Shown: positions 1 to 5,184 of the stretch, in pieces
Layout: each line of letters opens with the position of its first letter
Position numbering within the stretch: position 1 is the first letter of the stretch
NCBI GenBank assembly: GCA_031257695.1
Contig: JAIROB010000141.1
Location: 1 to 5,184 of the forward strand
Reading direction: 5' to 3'
Length of the DNA: 5,184 nt
DNA from: Treponema sp.
GTDB lineage: Bacteria > Spirochaetota > Spirochaetia > Treponematales > Breznakiellaceae
Translations under genes and position numbers: made by a program
Notes under the pieces: generated by a model
Database searches by the model: none
Seen by the model: only the letters and a program-made list of their open reading frames with translations
Told to the model about the DNA's origin: nothing

Positions 1-551
<551 letters not shown>

Positions 552-581
552 TTAGAATAACCATAAAATGGATACTTTTTA

Positions 582-610
582 ATTGTCCGCTTTTACGGCC
601 CCAAGGTCAA
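582..610 (-). promoter_or_regulatory. Probable sigma-70-type promoter of eno
   Basis: On the minus strand a -35 box TTGACC (605-610, 5 of 6 matches to consensus) is followed after exactly 17 bases by a -10 box GACAAT (582-587, 4 of 6). Transcription would start near 575, giving a leader of about 35 bases that includes the TAAGGAG ribosome-binding site. The -35 box lies in the left arm of an inverted repeat (600-631), so binding there could interfere with the promoter. This is pattern matching only; a weaker alternative (CGGACA, 18 bases, TATGGT) was judged less likely because its start would fall inside the ribosome-binding site. Confidence 0.4.
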
Positions 611-631
611 TAGGCCGGACAGCGCCTTGGG
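600..631. repeat. Inverted repeat CCCAAGG / CCTTGGG between eno and the toxin gene
   Basis: The arms 600-606 and 625-631 are perfect 7-bp complements separated by 18 bases, with further GGCC tetramers outside them (597-600 and 636-639). The left arm overlaps the -35 box proposed for eno. It could be an operator for either divergent unit, including autoregulation by the antitoxin, or an RNA stem. No T-run follows on either strand, so it does not look like a terminator. Its role is unknown. Confidence 0.4.
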
Positions 632-694
632 ATTTGGCCACGGATGGCAATGCGGCGCCTGTTCAAAGGCTATATTAAAGGAGTATATTTATAT

Positions 695-958
695 ATGAAG
701 CTGGAATTCATCTTTCGTGATACAGCTTTTAAACATAGCCTTTCGGAAGAGGATATTCGACGGGCCTTTGAGATCTGTCAATACATGGGTCAATACGGCG
801 ACCGGGAAAATGTCTATCTGCTTTTAGGCTTTGACATGAACGCAAATCCGGTTGGAATATTGTATAATGAATTTGGGGGGAATGGTATAAACGTGTTTCA
901 CGCTATGCCTTGCCGGAGCCGGTTTTACCGCCTGTTTGAAGAAAAGGACAAGCCATGA
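695..958 (+). CDS. Small BrnT-like toxin candidate
   Basis: An 87-residue protein, probably the toxin of a two-gene toxin-antitoxin module and likely a cytoplasmic ribonuclease of the BrnT/RelE-like fold; function is inferred from layout and remembered family resemblance. Visible blocks are a helical KHSLSEEDIRRAFE segment (residues 13-26), a beta-strand pair YLLLGFDMNANPVGILYNE (residues 42-60), and a C-terminal NVFHAMPCRSRFYRLF segment (residues 67-82) with Arg and His residues that could be catalytic. The start at 695 is preferred to an in-frame ATG at 644 because AAAGGAG (677-683) lies just upstream, with an 11-base spacing, and because family members begin with the FIFRD-type strand. The stop overlaps the next start by four bases (ATGA). 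Toxin-first order is as in brnTA. GC is about 43%, well below the flanking genes, suggesting horizontal acquisition. No convincing own promoter was found. Confidence 0.6.
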   Translation: MKLEFIFRDTAFKHSLSEEDIRRAFEICQYMGQYGDRENVYLLLGFDMNANPVGILYNEFGGNGINVFHAMPCRSRFYRLFEEKDKP

Positions 959-1218
959 CCGAGATGGAAAATAAGACCGGAATGACCGATGCCGAGTGCG
1001 TCTACTTTGATGACTATTACACCAAAAACACGTTTGAACCCGGTCCGAATCTTTTAAAACAGGGTGTAAAGCCCGGTTTTGCTCATAACACGCTGGTTTT
1101 AAGTGAACTGGATCAGGATGTTGCCGAATATCTGCGTATCCAGGCCCTGGCGGCCAACAAAAGTCAGACCAGGGTGATTAACGACCTTATCCGCGAAAAG
1201 CTTGTTTCAGGAGCGTAA
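955..1218 (+). CDS. Ribbon-helix-helix (BrnA/CopG-like) antitoxin candidate
   Basis: An 87-residue protein, probably the antitoxin partner of the preceding gene. The N-terminal half (residues 1-45) is acidic and Asn/Gly-rich, with a DDYYTKNTFEPGPN stretch that may contact the toxin. The C-terminal half reads as a strand (NTLVLS) followed by two helices (DQDVAEYLRIQALAANKS and QTRVINDLIREKL), the layout of a ribbon-helix-helix DNA-binding domain. Antitoxins of this type usually neutralise the toxin by direct binding and repress their own operon. The start at 955 overlaps the toxin stop (ATGA) and has AAGGA (944-948) six bases upstream, so translation is coupled. A later ATG at 964 is possible but has no such site. 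GC is about 43%, matching the toxin gene. The general class is fairly secure; the exact family name is not. Confidence 0.6.
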   Translation: MTEMENKTGMTDAECVYFDDYYTKNTFEPGPNLLKQGVKPGFAHNTLVLSELDQDVAEYLRIQALAANKSQTRVINDLIREKLVSGA

Positions 1219-1229
1219 GTCCCGAAAAC

Positions 1230-1248
1230 CCGCCAGGCGGCGTCTTTT
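1230..1248. terminator. Short bidirectional terminator-like hairpin
   Basis: The palindrome CCGCCAGGCGG (1230-1240) can form a four-pair GC stem with a CAG loop. TCTTTT follows closely on the plus strand (1243-1248). On the minus strand the same stem is followed immediately by GTTTTC. It lies between the antitoxin gene and the oppositely oriented Uma2 remnant, where a shared terminator would be expected. The stem is short, so efficiency is doubtful. Confidence 0.4.
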
Positions 1249-1390
1249 AACCGGCGAATACATCGTTTAAATTGATCGAAAGCCCTTCAATTGTTACGGA
1301 GGGGAGGAGGGCGGCGGAATCGTAGATCGTTCCCGTATAGGCGCCCTTTTGCAGCACAAAGACCTGCACGGTTTTTGACCGGGGCGCGTC
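1247..1390 (-). pseudogene. 3' remnant of a Uma2-family (DUF820) gene
   Basis: On the minus strand an open frame ends at 1247-1249 with a C-terminus that reads KTVQVFVLQKGAYTG, then YDSAALLPS, then IEGLSINLNDVFAG. This is the typical C-terminal pattern of Uma2/DUF820 proteins: a TVxVF/Y strand, a short GAY turn, then a GLxxxLxxVF ending. Uma2 proteins have a PD-(D/E)XK nuclease-like core, are common in multiple copies in some spirochaetes and cyanobacteria, and their role is unclear. The frame stays open up to a stop at 1580-1582 but has no ATG, GTG or TTG before codon 41 from the end. The upstream part does not resemble the Uma2 core (no EVLSPST-type or GVxEYWxVDP-type motif). I therefore read it as a decayed or truncated copy. 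The rest of the 394-base gap has no intact gene. Confidence 0.5.
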
Positions 1391-1467
1391 CGTGCTTCGA
1401 ACGAGCGGGCGGCAAGTGAGTTCCGCTGCCAGGACCCCCCGGACAAAGTCATAGTGCGTCCCCGCTA

Positions 1468-1480
1468 ACCCAACTTGGGT
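1468..1480. repeat. 13-bp perfect palindrome ACCCAACTTGGGT
   Basis: Two 6-bp arms (1468-1473 and 1475-1480) flank a single central base. It stands about 70 bases upstream of the regulator promoter and could be a protein-binding site. It is too tight to form a normal RNA hairpin and has no T-run. No function can be assigned from the sequence. Confidence 0.3.
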
Positions 1481-1546
1481 CCATGGGGGGCGCAGGTCTT
1501 TTCGGTTTTGGGATTTTGAATTCGGAATTGCTGAATGAAAAAACTG

Positions 1547-1575
1547 TTGCCTTTTACGATTTTTGTTGTTATTAT
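1547..1575 (+). promoter_or_regulatory. Probable promoter of the efflux operon
   Basis: A -35 box TTGCCT (1547-1552, 4 of 6) and a -10 box TATTAT (1570-1575, 5 of 6) are separated by 17 bases in an AT-rich stretch that stands out from the GC-rich surroundings. Transcription would start near 1582, about 31 bases before the regulator start codon and inside the 20-bp palindrome at 1579-1598. That geometry is what repression by a TetR protein would require. Confidence 0.6.
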
Positions 1576-1578
1576 AGT

Positions 1579-1598
1579 GTTAACGACCGTTCGGTAAC
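1579..1598. promoter_or_regulatory. Operator-like palindrome, probable binding site of the TetR-type regulator
   Basis: GTTAACGACCGTTCGGTAAC is an imperfect palindrome in which 8 of 10 base pairs match: the GTTA/TAAC ends are perfect, then CGA/TCG, with a CG centre. It starts four bases after the proposed -10 box and covers the predicted transcription start. Length and symmetry suit a dimeric TetR-family protein. No second copy was found in the gap before the TolC gene. Binding by the adjacent regulator is inferred. Confidence 0.55.
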
Positions 1599-1612
1599 TT
1601 ACGGCGATTCCC

Positions 1613-2815
1613 ATGAACCAAACAGATATTATAGAAACGGCCCTCCGGGTGTGGGGCAGGGAGCTGTATAAGACTACCAGTCTTTCTCACGTAGCGCAAG
1701 CCCTGGGGGTAACCAAGCCGGCTCTGTACCGGCATTTTGCGAGCAAAAAGGCCCTTCTGGACGGTATGTTCGGGTATTACTGCGATCACTATATGAATTG
1801 TATGAAGGAGTCCTATAACAAAGCGCTGGAAAGCCGGGATCCTACCCAGGGGATACTCAGGGTTGTCCGAAATATCGCCGGCTACTATGTCCGGCATAAG
1901 TATATCTTTGTTTTTTTCCTCTTTGAAGTTTTTGGCAACCGGAGCAGGGAGGAGGATATTCCGAATCAGTTTGCCCTCCGGGGCATGGATGTGGGGAAGC
2001 GCTGGTTTTCGCTCAACACGCCCGGGGACTATCCCGATCCCTTCCGGTTGATCCTCCCGGGGGTGTTCTTTTTAATCACCCTTTTCCATACAAGCAGGGC
2101 GGGGGATTCCGCCGATCCCGCTGAGGGGGAGATTCGGCGGTTTCTTTCCGCGGCGGAGGAGATTATTTCCCACGGCCTGGGCCTTGACCGAAGGCTGGTG
2201 GATGCCCTGGACTTCGGCGCGCTGGAAAAAACCGGAAACTACCGGCTCCCGCCGGAGGGGGAGAACGGGGGGCTCCTCAAGGCCGTGGCCGGCGCGGTGG
2301 CCCAGGCCGGGCCCTGGAACGCCTCCATGGACATGGTCGCCAAGCGGTCGGGGCTCTCCAAGAGCGGCCTCTACGCCCACTTCAAGAGCAAGGCGGATAT
2401 GCTGGGCCGGATGTTTATGACCGAATTCGACCGGATCGTACAACACGCCGAGCTGGGGAAGGGGCTGTCCGAAAAGCCGGAGGAGCAGTTTTATCTGACC
2501 ATACTGGCCATAGCGAATTATCTGCGTTCCAGGCCGGAGATCCTTATAACCCTGGACTGGATGCGGACCCGGCGGCTGGACCTGGGGCTTTCAGCGCCCC
2601 CCGGGGTTTACAGGCTCTTTACGGGGATCGAACTAAAAGCCGCGGGTCTGGCCGGCCTGGATCCGACCGGGGAAACCCTGGCCCACTGGACGCTCTTTCT
2701 TATCGTCAACACCCTGATGCGGCGGCCCGAGGGAATGTCCTTTTCGGATGTGCCCGACGCCAGCTTTCGAATTCTCTATAAATTCATTGCTTTAGGAATC
2801 AAAGGATGGGATTAA
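1613..2815 (+). CDS. Tandem TetR-family regulator with two HTH domains
   Basis: A 400-residue cytoplasmic regulator, about twice the usual TetR length (roughly 190-220). It carries two complete TetR N-terminal DNA-binding domains. The first is at residues 5-50 (SHVAQALGVTKPALYRHF, SKKALL) and the second at about 220-265 (MDMVAKRSGLSKSGLYAHF, SKADML). Each is followed by 130-170 helical residues that would form a ligand/dimer domain. One chain may therefore act as a built-in dimer. It heads the TolC-adaptor operon, so it most likely represses efflux genes until a substrate binds. The start at 1613 places the first HTH at the family's normal distance, although no strong ribosome-binding site precedes it, which may limit expression. 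GC rises from 42-52% in the first half to 78% around the second HTH, suggesting fusion of parts with different histories. Autoregulation through the 1579-1598 palindrome is likely. TetR membership is secure; the ligand is unknown. Confidence 0.93.
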   Translation: MNQTDIIETALRVWGRELYKTTSLSHVAQALGVTKPALYRHFASKKALLDGMFGYYCDHYMNCMKESYNKALESRDPTQGILRVVRNIAGYYVRHKYIFVFFLFEVFGNRSREEDIPNQFALRGMDVGKRWFSLNTPGDYPDPFRLILPGVFFLITLFHTSRAGDSADPAEGEIRRFLSAAEEIISHGLGLDRRLVDALDFGALEKTGNYRLPPEGENGGLLKAVAGAVAQAGPWNASMDMVAKRSGLSKSGLYAHFKSKADMLGRMFMTEFDRIVQHAELGKGLSEKPEEQFYLTILAIANYLRSRPEILITLDWMRTRRLDLGLSAPPGVYRLFTGIELKAAGLAGLDPTGETLAHWTLFLIVNTLMRRPEGMSFSDVPDASFRILYKFIALGIKGWD

Positions 2816-2968
2816 ATGGACAAAACGCGATATAATTTTCCATATAGCAGCAAGCGGCAGAAAGCCGTTGCGGGCCGCGCAGACTGCGGGCCTGAAATAA
2901 GAGTTGGCTTCGGAGATTCGGTGTTTAAGCACGTTCCCGCGGCCGCTAGATCAAGGAGCTTAGCATGA
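2816..2968 (+). CDS. Possible 50-residue linking peptide between regulator and TolC genes
   Basis: An ATG begins directly after the regulator's TAA stop, with AAAGGA (2801-2806) nine bases upstream. The frame stays open for 50 codons and ends in a TGA that overlaps the TolC-gene start (ATGA at 2965-2968). The product would be small, basic and soluble (starts MDKTRYNFPYSSKRQK, ends AAARSRSLA), with one cysteine and no signal or membrane segment. I recognise no family. Arginine codons are mixed (CGA, CGG, CGC, AGA, AGG), unlike a well-used gene, and the frame also contains a TATAAT and a palindrome. It may therefore be a 149-base spacer that is open by chance, or a leader that couples translation of the channel to the regulator. 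The exact fit at both ends is the only strong argument for it. Confidence 0.3.
   Translation: MDKTRYNFPYSSKRQKAVAGRADCGPEIRVGFGDSVFKHVPAAARSRSLA
2831..2836 (+). promoter_or_regulatory. Isolated TATAAT, possible internal promoter for the efflux genes
   Basis: A perfect -10 consensus lies 128 bases before the TolC-gene start, in the only AT-rich patch of the gap. No recognisable -35 box or extended -10 (TGN) is present at the right distance, so it may be fortuitous. If active, it would let the channel and adaptor be transcribed without the regulator. Confidence 0.2.
2873..2892. repeat. Imperfect GC-rich palindrome before the TolC gene
   Basis: The core CGCAGACTGCG (2878-2888) is a perfect palindrome around one central base, and flanking GGCC arms (2873-2876 and 2889-2892) extend it with one unpaired G. 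It could be a second regulator site downstream of the TATAAT at 2831, or an RNA stem that tunes expression between regulator and channel. It does not resemble the 1579-1598 palindrome, and no T-run follows, so it is not a terminator of the usual type. Confidence 0.3.
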
Positions 2969-4446
2969 AGCATTCCCGTCGTGTTGCCGGGGGGAGGCGC
3001 CGCGCCCTGGAGCGGTTCCTGTTCCCTCCCGGTCTGGTAGTGGTTTTTCTCCTCTGTGTAGGGCAGGCCTTCGGGCAGGCGGCGGACAGCGGCGCTGGCC
3101 CCGGGGTCAGGCGCATCACCGTGGAGGAAGCGGTGGACCTGGCGGTTAAAAACAACCTCAGCCTGGAGTCCGCCCGGATCGAGCTGGACACCAAAAAACG
3201 GGCCTCCGATTTGGTGTGGAACCAGTTTTTGCCGGAACTTGAGGCGCGGGGGACCCTTTCCCGGACCAATGAGGCGACCACGGTAAGCGGGCAAATTCCG
3301 GTGGATATATCCGCCGCTCTTGGTTTTCCGCCGGGCTCGGTTTCCGGCATGGGGCCTGCCTATTCCATGGATCTGTCACAGTGGAGCGTGAACGGCAACT
3401 TTTCCGCGACCCTTACCTTCAGCTTTGCCCTGATCCAGGGCATACGGAAGATCAAGGCGGACTACCAGACCGGGCTGCTCACCTATGCCAAGGCCCGTTC
3501 CCAGACGGAGCGGGACATACGGAAATCCTACTACCAGATGCTCCTGCTGCAGGAGAACATCGATCTCCTGCGGATCAGCTTTGCCAATGCGGAACGGCAG
3601 GTTGCCACGGCCCAGGCGAATTACAACAGCGGCCTTACGCCCCAGCTTACCCTGTTTCAGGCCCAGGTTTCCAGGGACACCATGAAGCCCACCATTGATC
3701 AGGCGGAAAACGGCCTCAAGCTGGCCATGGCAAACTTCGCCATGAACCTGGGCCTGGATTACGACACCCGGTTTGAACTGGTTCCGGTGCAGGGGGATCC
3801 CGATTATATCCCCCTGGACGCGCAGGATCTGATCTCCCGGAGCGTAAACGGAAAGCCGGATATTATGGAACTGCGGCGGACCCTGCTTTCCACCGAATAC
3901 GGCAGGAAGGCCCAGGCTTTGCAGATCTACACCCCGGCGCTCATCTTTTCCTGGAATTATTCTTCCACCCTCATGGGGCCCTGGGATACCAGTTGGGTTG
4001 ACGGGGATAACTGGAGTCCCGGAGGGGCTTTTTCCGTCACCCTGAACTTTGGCCTGAACAGCCTCCTCCCCTTTACCAAACAGGGACAGTCCCTCAAAGA
4101 CACCGATAACGCCCTGCGAACCCTGAACATCGCCCTGGCCCAGGCCATACGGGGAACGGAGATAGACATCTACCGAACCATTCAGTCCCTGGAACAGTCC
4201 AAGGCCCTGGCGGAATCCCAGGCCGAAACCGTGGCCCTGGCGGAACGGACCTACCGTTTAACCGAGGAGGCCTACCGGGCGGGTTTGCAGGATCTTCTGC
4301 AGGTACAGAGCGCGGATCTGTCCCTGCGCCAGGCCCGGGTGCAGATGCTGGAACAGCACTTTAACTATCGTACCGGTCTTATCGACCTGGAATATTCCAT
4401 AGGGGTTCCCTTCGGAACCCTGAGCAATAGGGGAAACGCCGAATGA
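2965..4446 (+). CDS. TolC-family outer-membrane efflux channel (BesC-like)
   Basis: A 493-residue outer-membrane protein that, as a trimer, should form the exit duct of a tripartite drug or solute efflux pump. The N-terminus has a long Arg-rich n-region, a hydrophobic core (GLVVVFLLCVG, residues 23-33) and a likely cleavage site after AFG (residue 37). Two outer-membrane efflux protein (OEP) repeats follow. The first starts at ITVEEAVDLAVKNNLSLESA (residues 51-70) and contains long helices ending in the YNSGL turn. The second starts near residue 285 and contains the matching AYRAGLQDLLQVQSADLSLRQA segment near the C-terminus. Length is close to E. coli TolC. AAGGAG (2953-2958) six bases upstream supports this start. 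The stop overlaps the adaptor start by four bases. The nearby regulator and adaptor make a pump role very likely; the substrate cannot be told. Confidence 0.92.
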   Translation: MKHSRRVAGGRRRALERFLFPPGLVVVFLLCVGQAFGQAADSGAGPGVRRITVEEAVDLAVKNNLSLESARIELDTKKRASDLVWNQFLPELEARGTLSRTNEATTVSGQIPVDISAALGFPPGSVSGMGPAYSMDLSQWSVNGNFSATLTFSFALIQGIRKIKADYQTGLLTYAKARSQTERDIRKSYYQMLLLQENIDLLRISFANAERQVATAQANYNSGLTPQLTLFQAQVSRDTMKPTIDQAENGLKLAMANFAMNLGLDYDTRFELVPVQGDPDYIPLDAQDLISRSVNGKPDIMELRRTLLSTEYGRKAQALQIYTPALIFSWNYSSTLMGPWDTSWVDGDNWSPGGAFSVTLNFGLNSLLPFTKQGQSLKDTDNALRTLNIALAQAIRGTEIDIYRTIQSLEQSKALAESQAETVALAERTYRLTEEAYRAGLQDLLQVQSADLSLRQARVQMLEQHFNYRTGLIDLEYSIGVPFGTLSNRGNAE

Positions 4447-5184
4447 AACACATAAAGAGCGGAAGCGCCGTCCTGGCGGCGGCGCTAGGCATGGCCATAC
4501 TTTTTTCCGGATGCAGCCGGATCAGGGAGTTTCAGAACCGGAACCAGGCAGGTCCCGGCGGTCCGGGCGGTCCGGGCGGCCCGGAGGGAGCCCCGGCCTT
4601 TGTGATGCCAATGTTCGCGGTGAACACCACCCTGGCGGTCCAGGGGCAGATCCTGGACTACCTCGCCCTGTCCGGGGATATTGTGTCCGGAACCTCGGTG
4701 GACGCCTACTCCGACGCCGCGGGGAAAATAACCCGGGTCTACGTTGCCGCGGGAGACCGGGTCAGCCGGAACGATCCCGTGGCCGCGGTGGATCCCTCCC
4801 GTCCGGGGATGGATTATCAGGTCAACATAGTCCGGGCGCCCATCGCGGGGACCATCATAGCCCTGCCCGCCCAGGTGGGGATGACCATAAGCCAGTCGGT
4901 GCCCGTGGCCAGAATCGCCGGGGGAAACGCCCTGGAGATCAGGCTGTACGTGGCGGAGCGCTTCATCTCCAAGGTAGCTTTGGGCCAGGCCTGCCAGATA
5001 AGCCTGGACGCCTGGCCCGGGGAATTTTTCCGGGGCAGCGTCACCGAAATATCCCCGGTGGTGGACGCCGCTTCCCGAACCATGGAAGTGCGGGTCAATG
5101 TGGACAACCCCGGCTCTAAACTGAAAGCGGGGATGTTCGCCAAGGTGCGGGTCATCACCAACGCGAGAAACAACATCGTAAAGG
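4443..5184 (+). CDS. RND-type periplasmic adaptor lipoprotein without alpha-hairpin (BesA-like), partial
   Basis: This is the membrane-fusion (HlyD/AcrA-type) adaptor that would link an RND pump to the TolC channel in the periplasm. The first 247 codons are present and the C-terminus is off the right edge. A signal peptide ends in FSGC with lipidated Cys24; Phe at -3 fits the relaxed spirochaetal lipobox. A Gly/Pro linker (residues 37-48) follows, then the two halves of the lipoyl domain (about 77-116 and 130-160, with GKITRVYVAAGDRV and VRAPIAGTI), then a beta-barrel part (SRTMEVRV, then KLKAGMFAKVRV). Only about 13 residues join the lipoyl halves, where AcrA-like proteins have a helical hairpin of some 60 or more. 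The start overlaps the TolC stop (ATGA at 4443-4446). A reading frame from 4511 in another phase is longer than chance but is a GC-rich shadow. The RND transporter gene should follow. Confidence 0.9.
   Translation, partial: MKHIKSGSAVLAAALGMAILFSGCSRIREFQNRNQAGPGGPGGPGGPEGAPAFVMPMFAVNTTLAVQGQILDYLALSGDIVSGTSVDAYSDAAGKITRVYVAAGDRVSRNDPVAAVDPSRPGMDYQVNIVRAPIAGTIIALPAQVGMTISQSVPVARIAGGNALEIRLYVAERFISKVALGQACQISLDAWPGEFFRGSVTEISPVVDAASRTMEVRVNVDNPGSKLKAGMFAKVRVITNARNNIVK
4551..4586 (+). repeat. 9-bp tandem repeat encoding a Gly-Gly-Pro linker
   Basis: Four in-frame 9-base units (GGTCCCGGC, GGTCCGGGC twice, GGCCCGGAG) encode GPG-GPG-GPG-GPE directly after the lipidated N-terminus of the adaptor. 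The stretch should be a flexible tether between the membrane anchor and the folded domains. Repeat slippage changes length in steps of three residues, so it may vary between strains without breaking the frame. Confidence 0.7.

Noticed and set aside
671..676. TATATT as a -10 box for the toxin gene
   Set aside because: No -35 box lies at a suitable distance, and a start about seven bases later would remove the ribosome-binding site at 677-683 from the transcript.
1535..1597. A 20-codon frame starting MKKLLPFTIFVVIIVLTT that looks like a signal or membrane peptide upstream of the regulator
   Set aside because: It coincides with the AT-rich -35/-10 promoter and ends within the operator palindrome, has no good ribosome-binding site, and would lie mostly upstream of the predicted transcript start. 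The hydrophobic reading is probably a by-product of T-rich promoter DNA.
2072..2446. A minus-strand frame of 124 codons opposite the regulator
   Set aside because: High GC makes long antisense frames common; it has no ribosome-binding site or recognisable motif and lies fully inside the TetR-type gene.
2937..2950. A CCGCGGCCGC-type run with a following CTAGATC that resembles a cloning polylinker (NotI/SacII)
   Set aside because: No vector sequence continues on either side, and the frame and ribosome-binding site of the TolC gene follow naturally. GC-rich DNA can give such sites by chance.
4511..5119. A 202-codon plus-strand frame rich in Gly, Arg and Pro
   Set aside because: It is in another phase of the adaptor gene, whose own frame from 4443 has a lipobox, lipoyl motifs and the ATGA junction with the TolC gene.

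Overview
The window looks like chromosomal DNA from a double-membraned bacterium, most likely a spirochaete of the Treponema type. This is an inference from three things: an efflux adaptor without the alpha-helical hairpin, as known from Borrelia burgdorferi BesA; a relaxed lipobox (FSGC) on that adaptor; and a small toxin-antitoxin pair of a kind I associate with treponemes. No rRNA, tRNA, CRISPR array or transposase gene is visible. Base composition is patchy: sampled 60-base lines are about 43% GC in the toxin-antitoxin pair, 58% in the enolase gene, 42-52% in the first half of the regulator, up to 78% in its second half, and about 65% in the TolC gene.

Layout. Positions 1-539 (minus strand) hold the N-terminal 179 codons of enolase; its C-terminal part lies off the left edge. 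A 155-base gap (540-694) contains a probable enolase promoter overlapped by a 7-bp inverted repeat. Positions 695-1218 (plus) hold two overlapping small genes that look like a BrnT/BrnA-type toxin-antitoxin module. The 394-base gap 1219-1612 has no intact gene. It holds a short bidirectional terminator-like hairpin, the 3' remnant of a Uma2-family gene on the minus strand, a 13-bp palindrome, and a well-formed promoter followed by a 20-bp operator-like palindrome.

Positions 1613-5184 (plus) form an efflux operon. It begins with a 400-residue regulator carrying two complete TetR-type DNA-binding domains. A possible 50-codon linking frame follows, then a TolC-family outer-membrane channel and a lipoprotein periplasmic adaptor of the RND/MFP type, cut by the right edge. 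Coding units are joined by immediate or 4-base overlapping stop/start junctions, which suggests one translationally coupled transcript. An RND inner-membrane transporter is expected just downstream of the window. The regulator probably represses its own operon by binding the palindrome that sits on the predicted transcription start.

The points most worth a second look are the hairpin-less adaptor paired with a TolC channel, the double TetR regulator with its operator and sharp internal GC change, and the small frame that exactly bridges regulator and channel.
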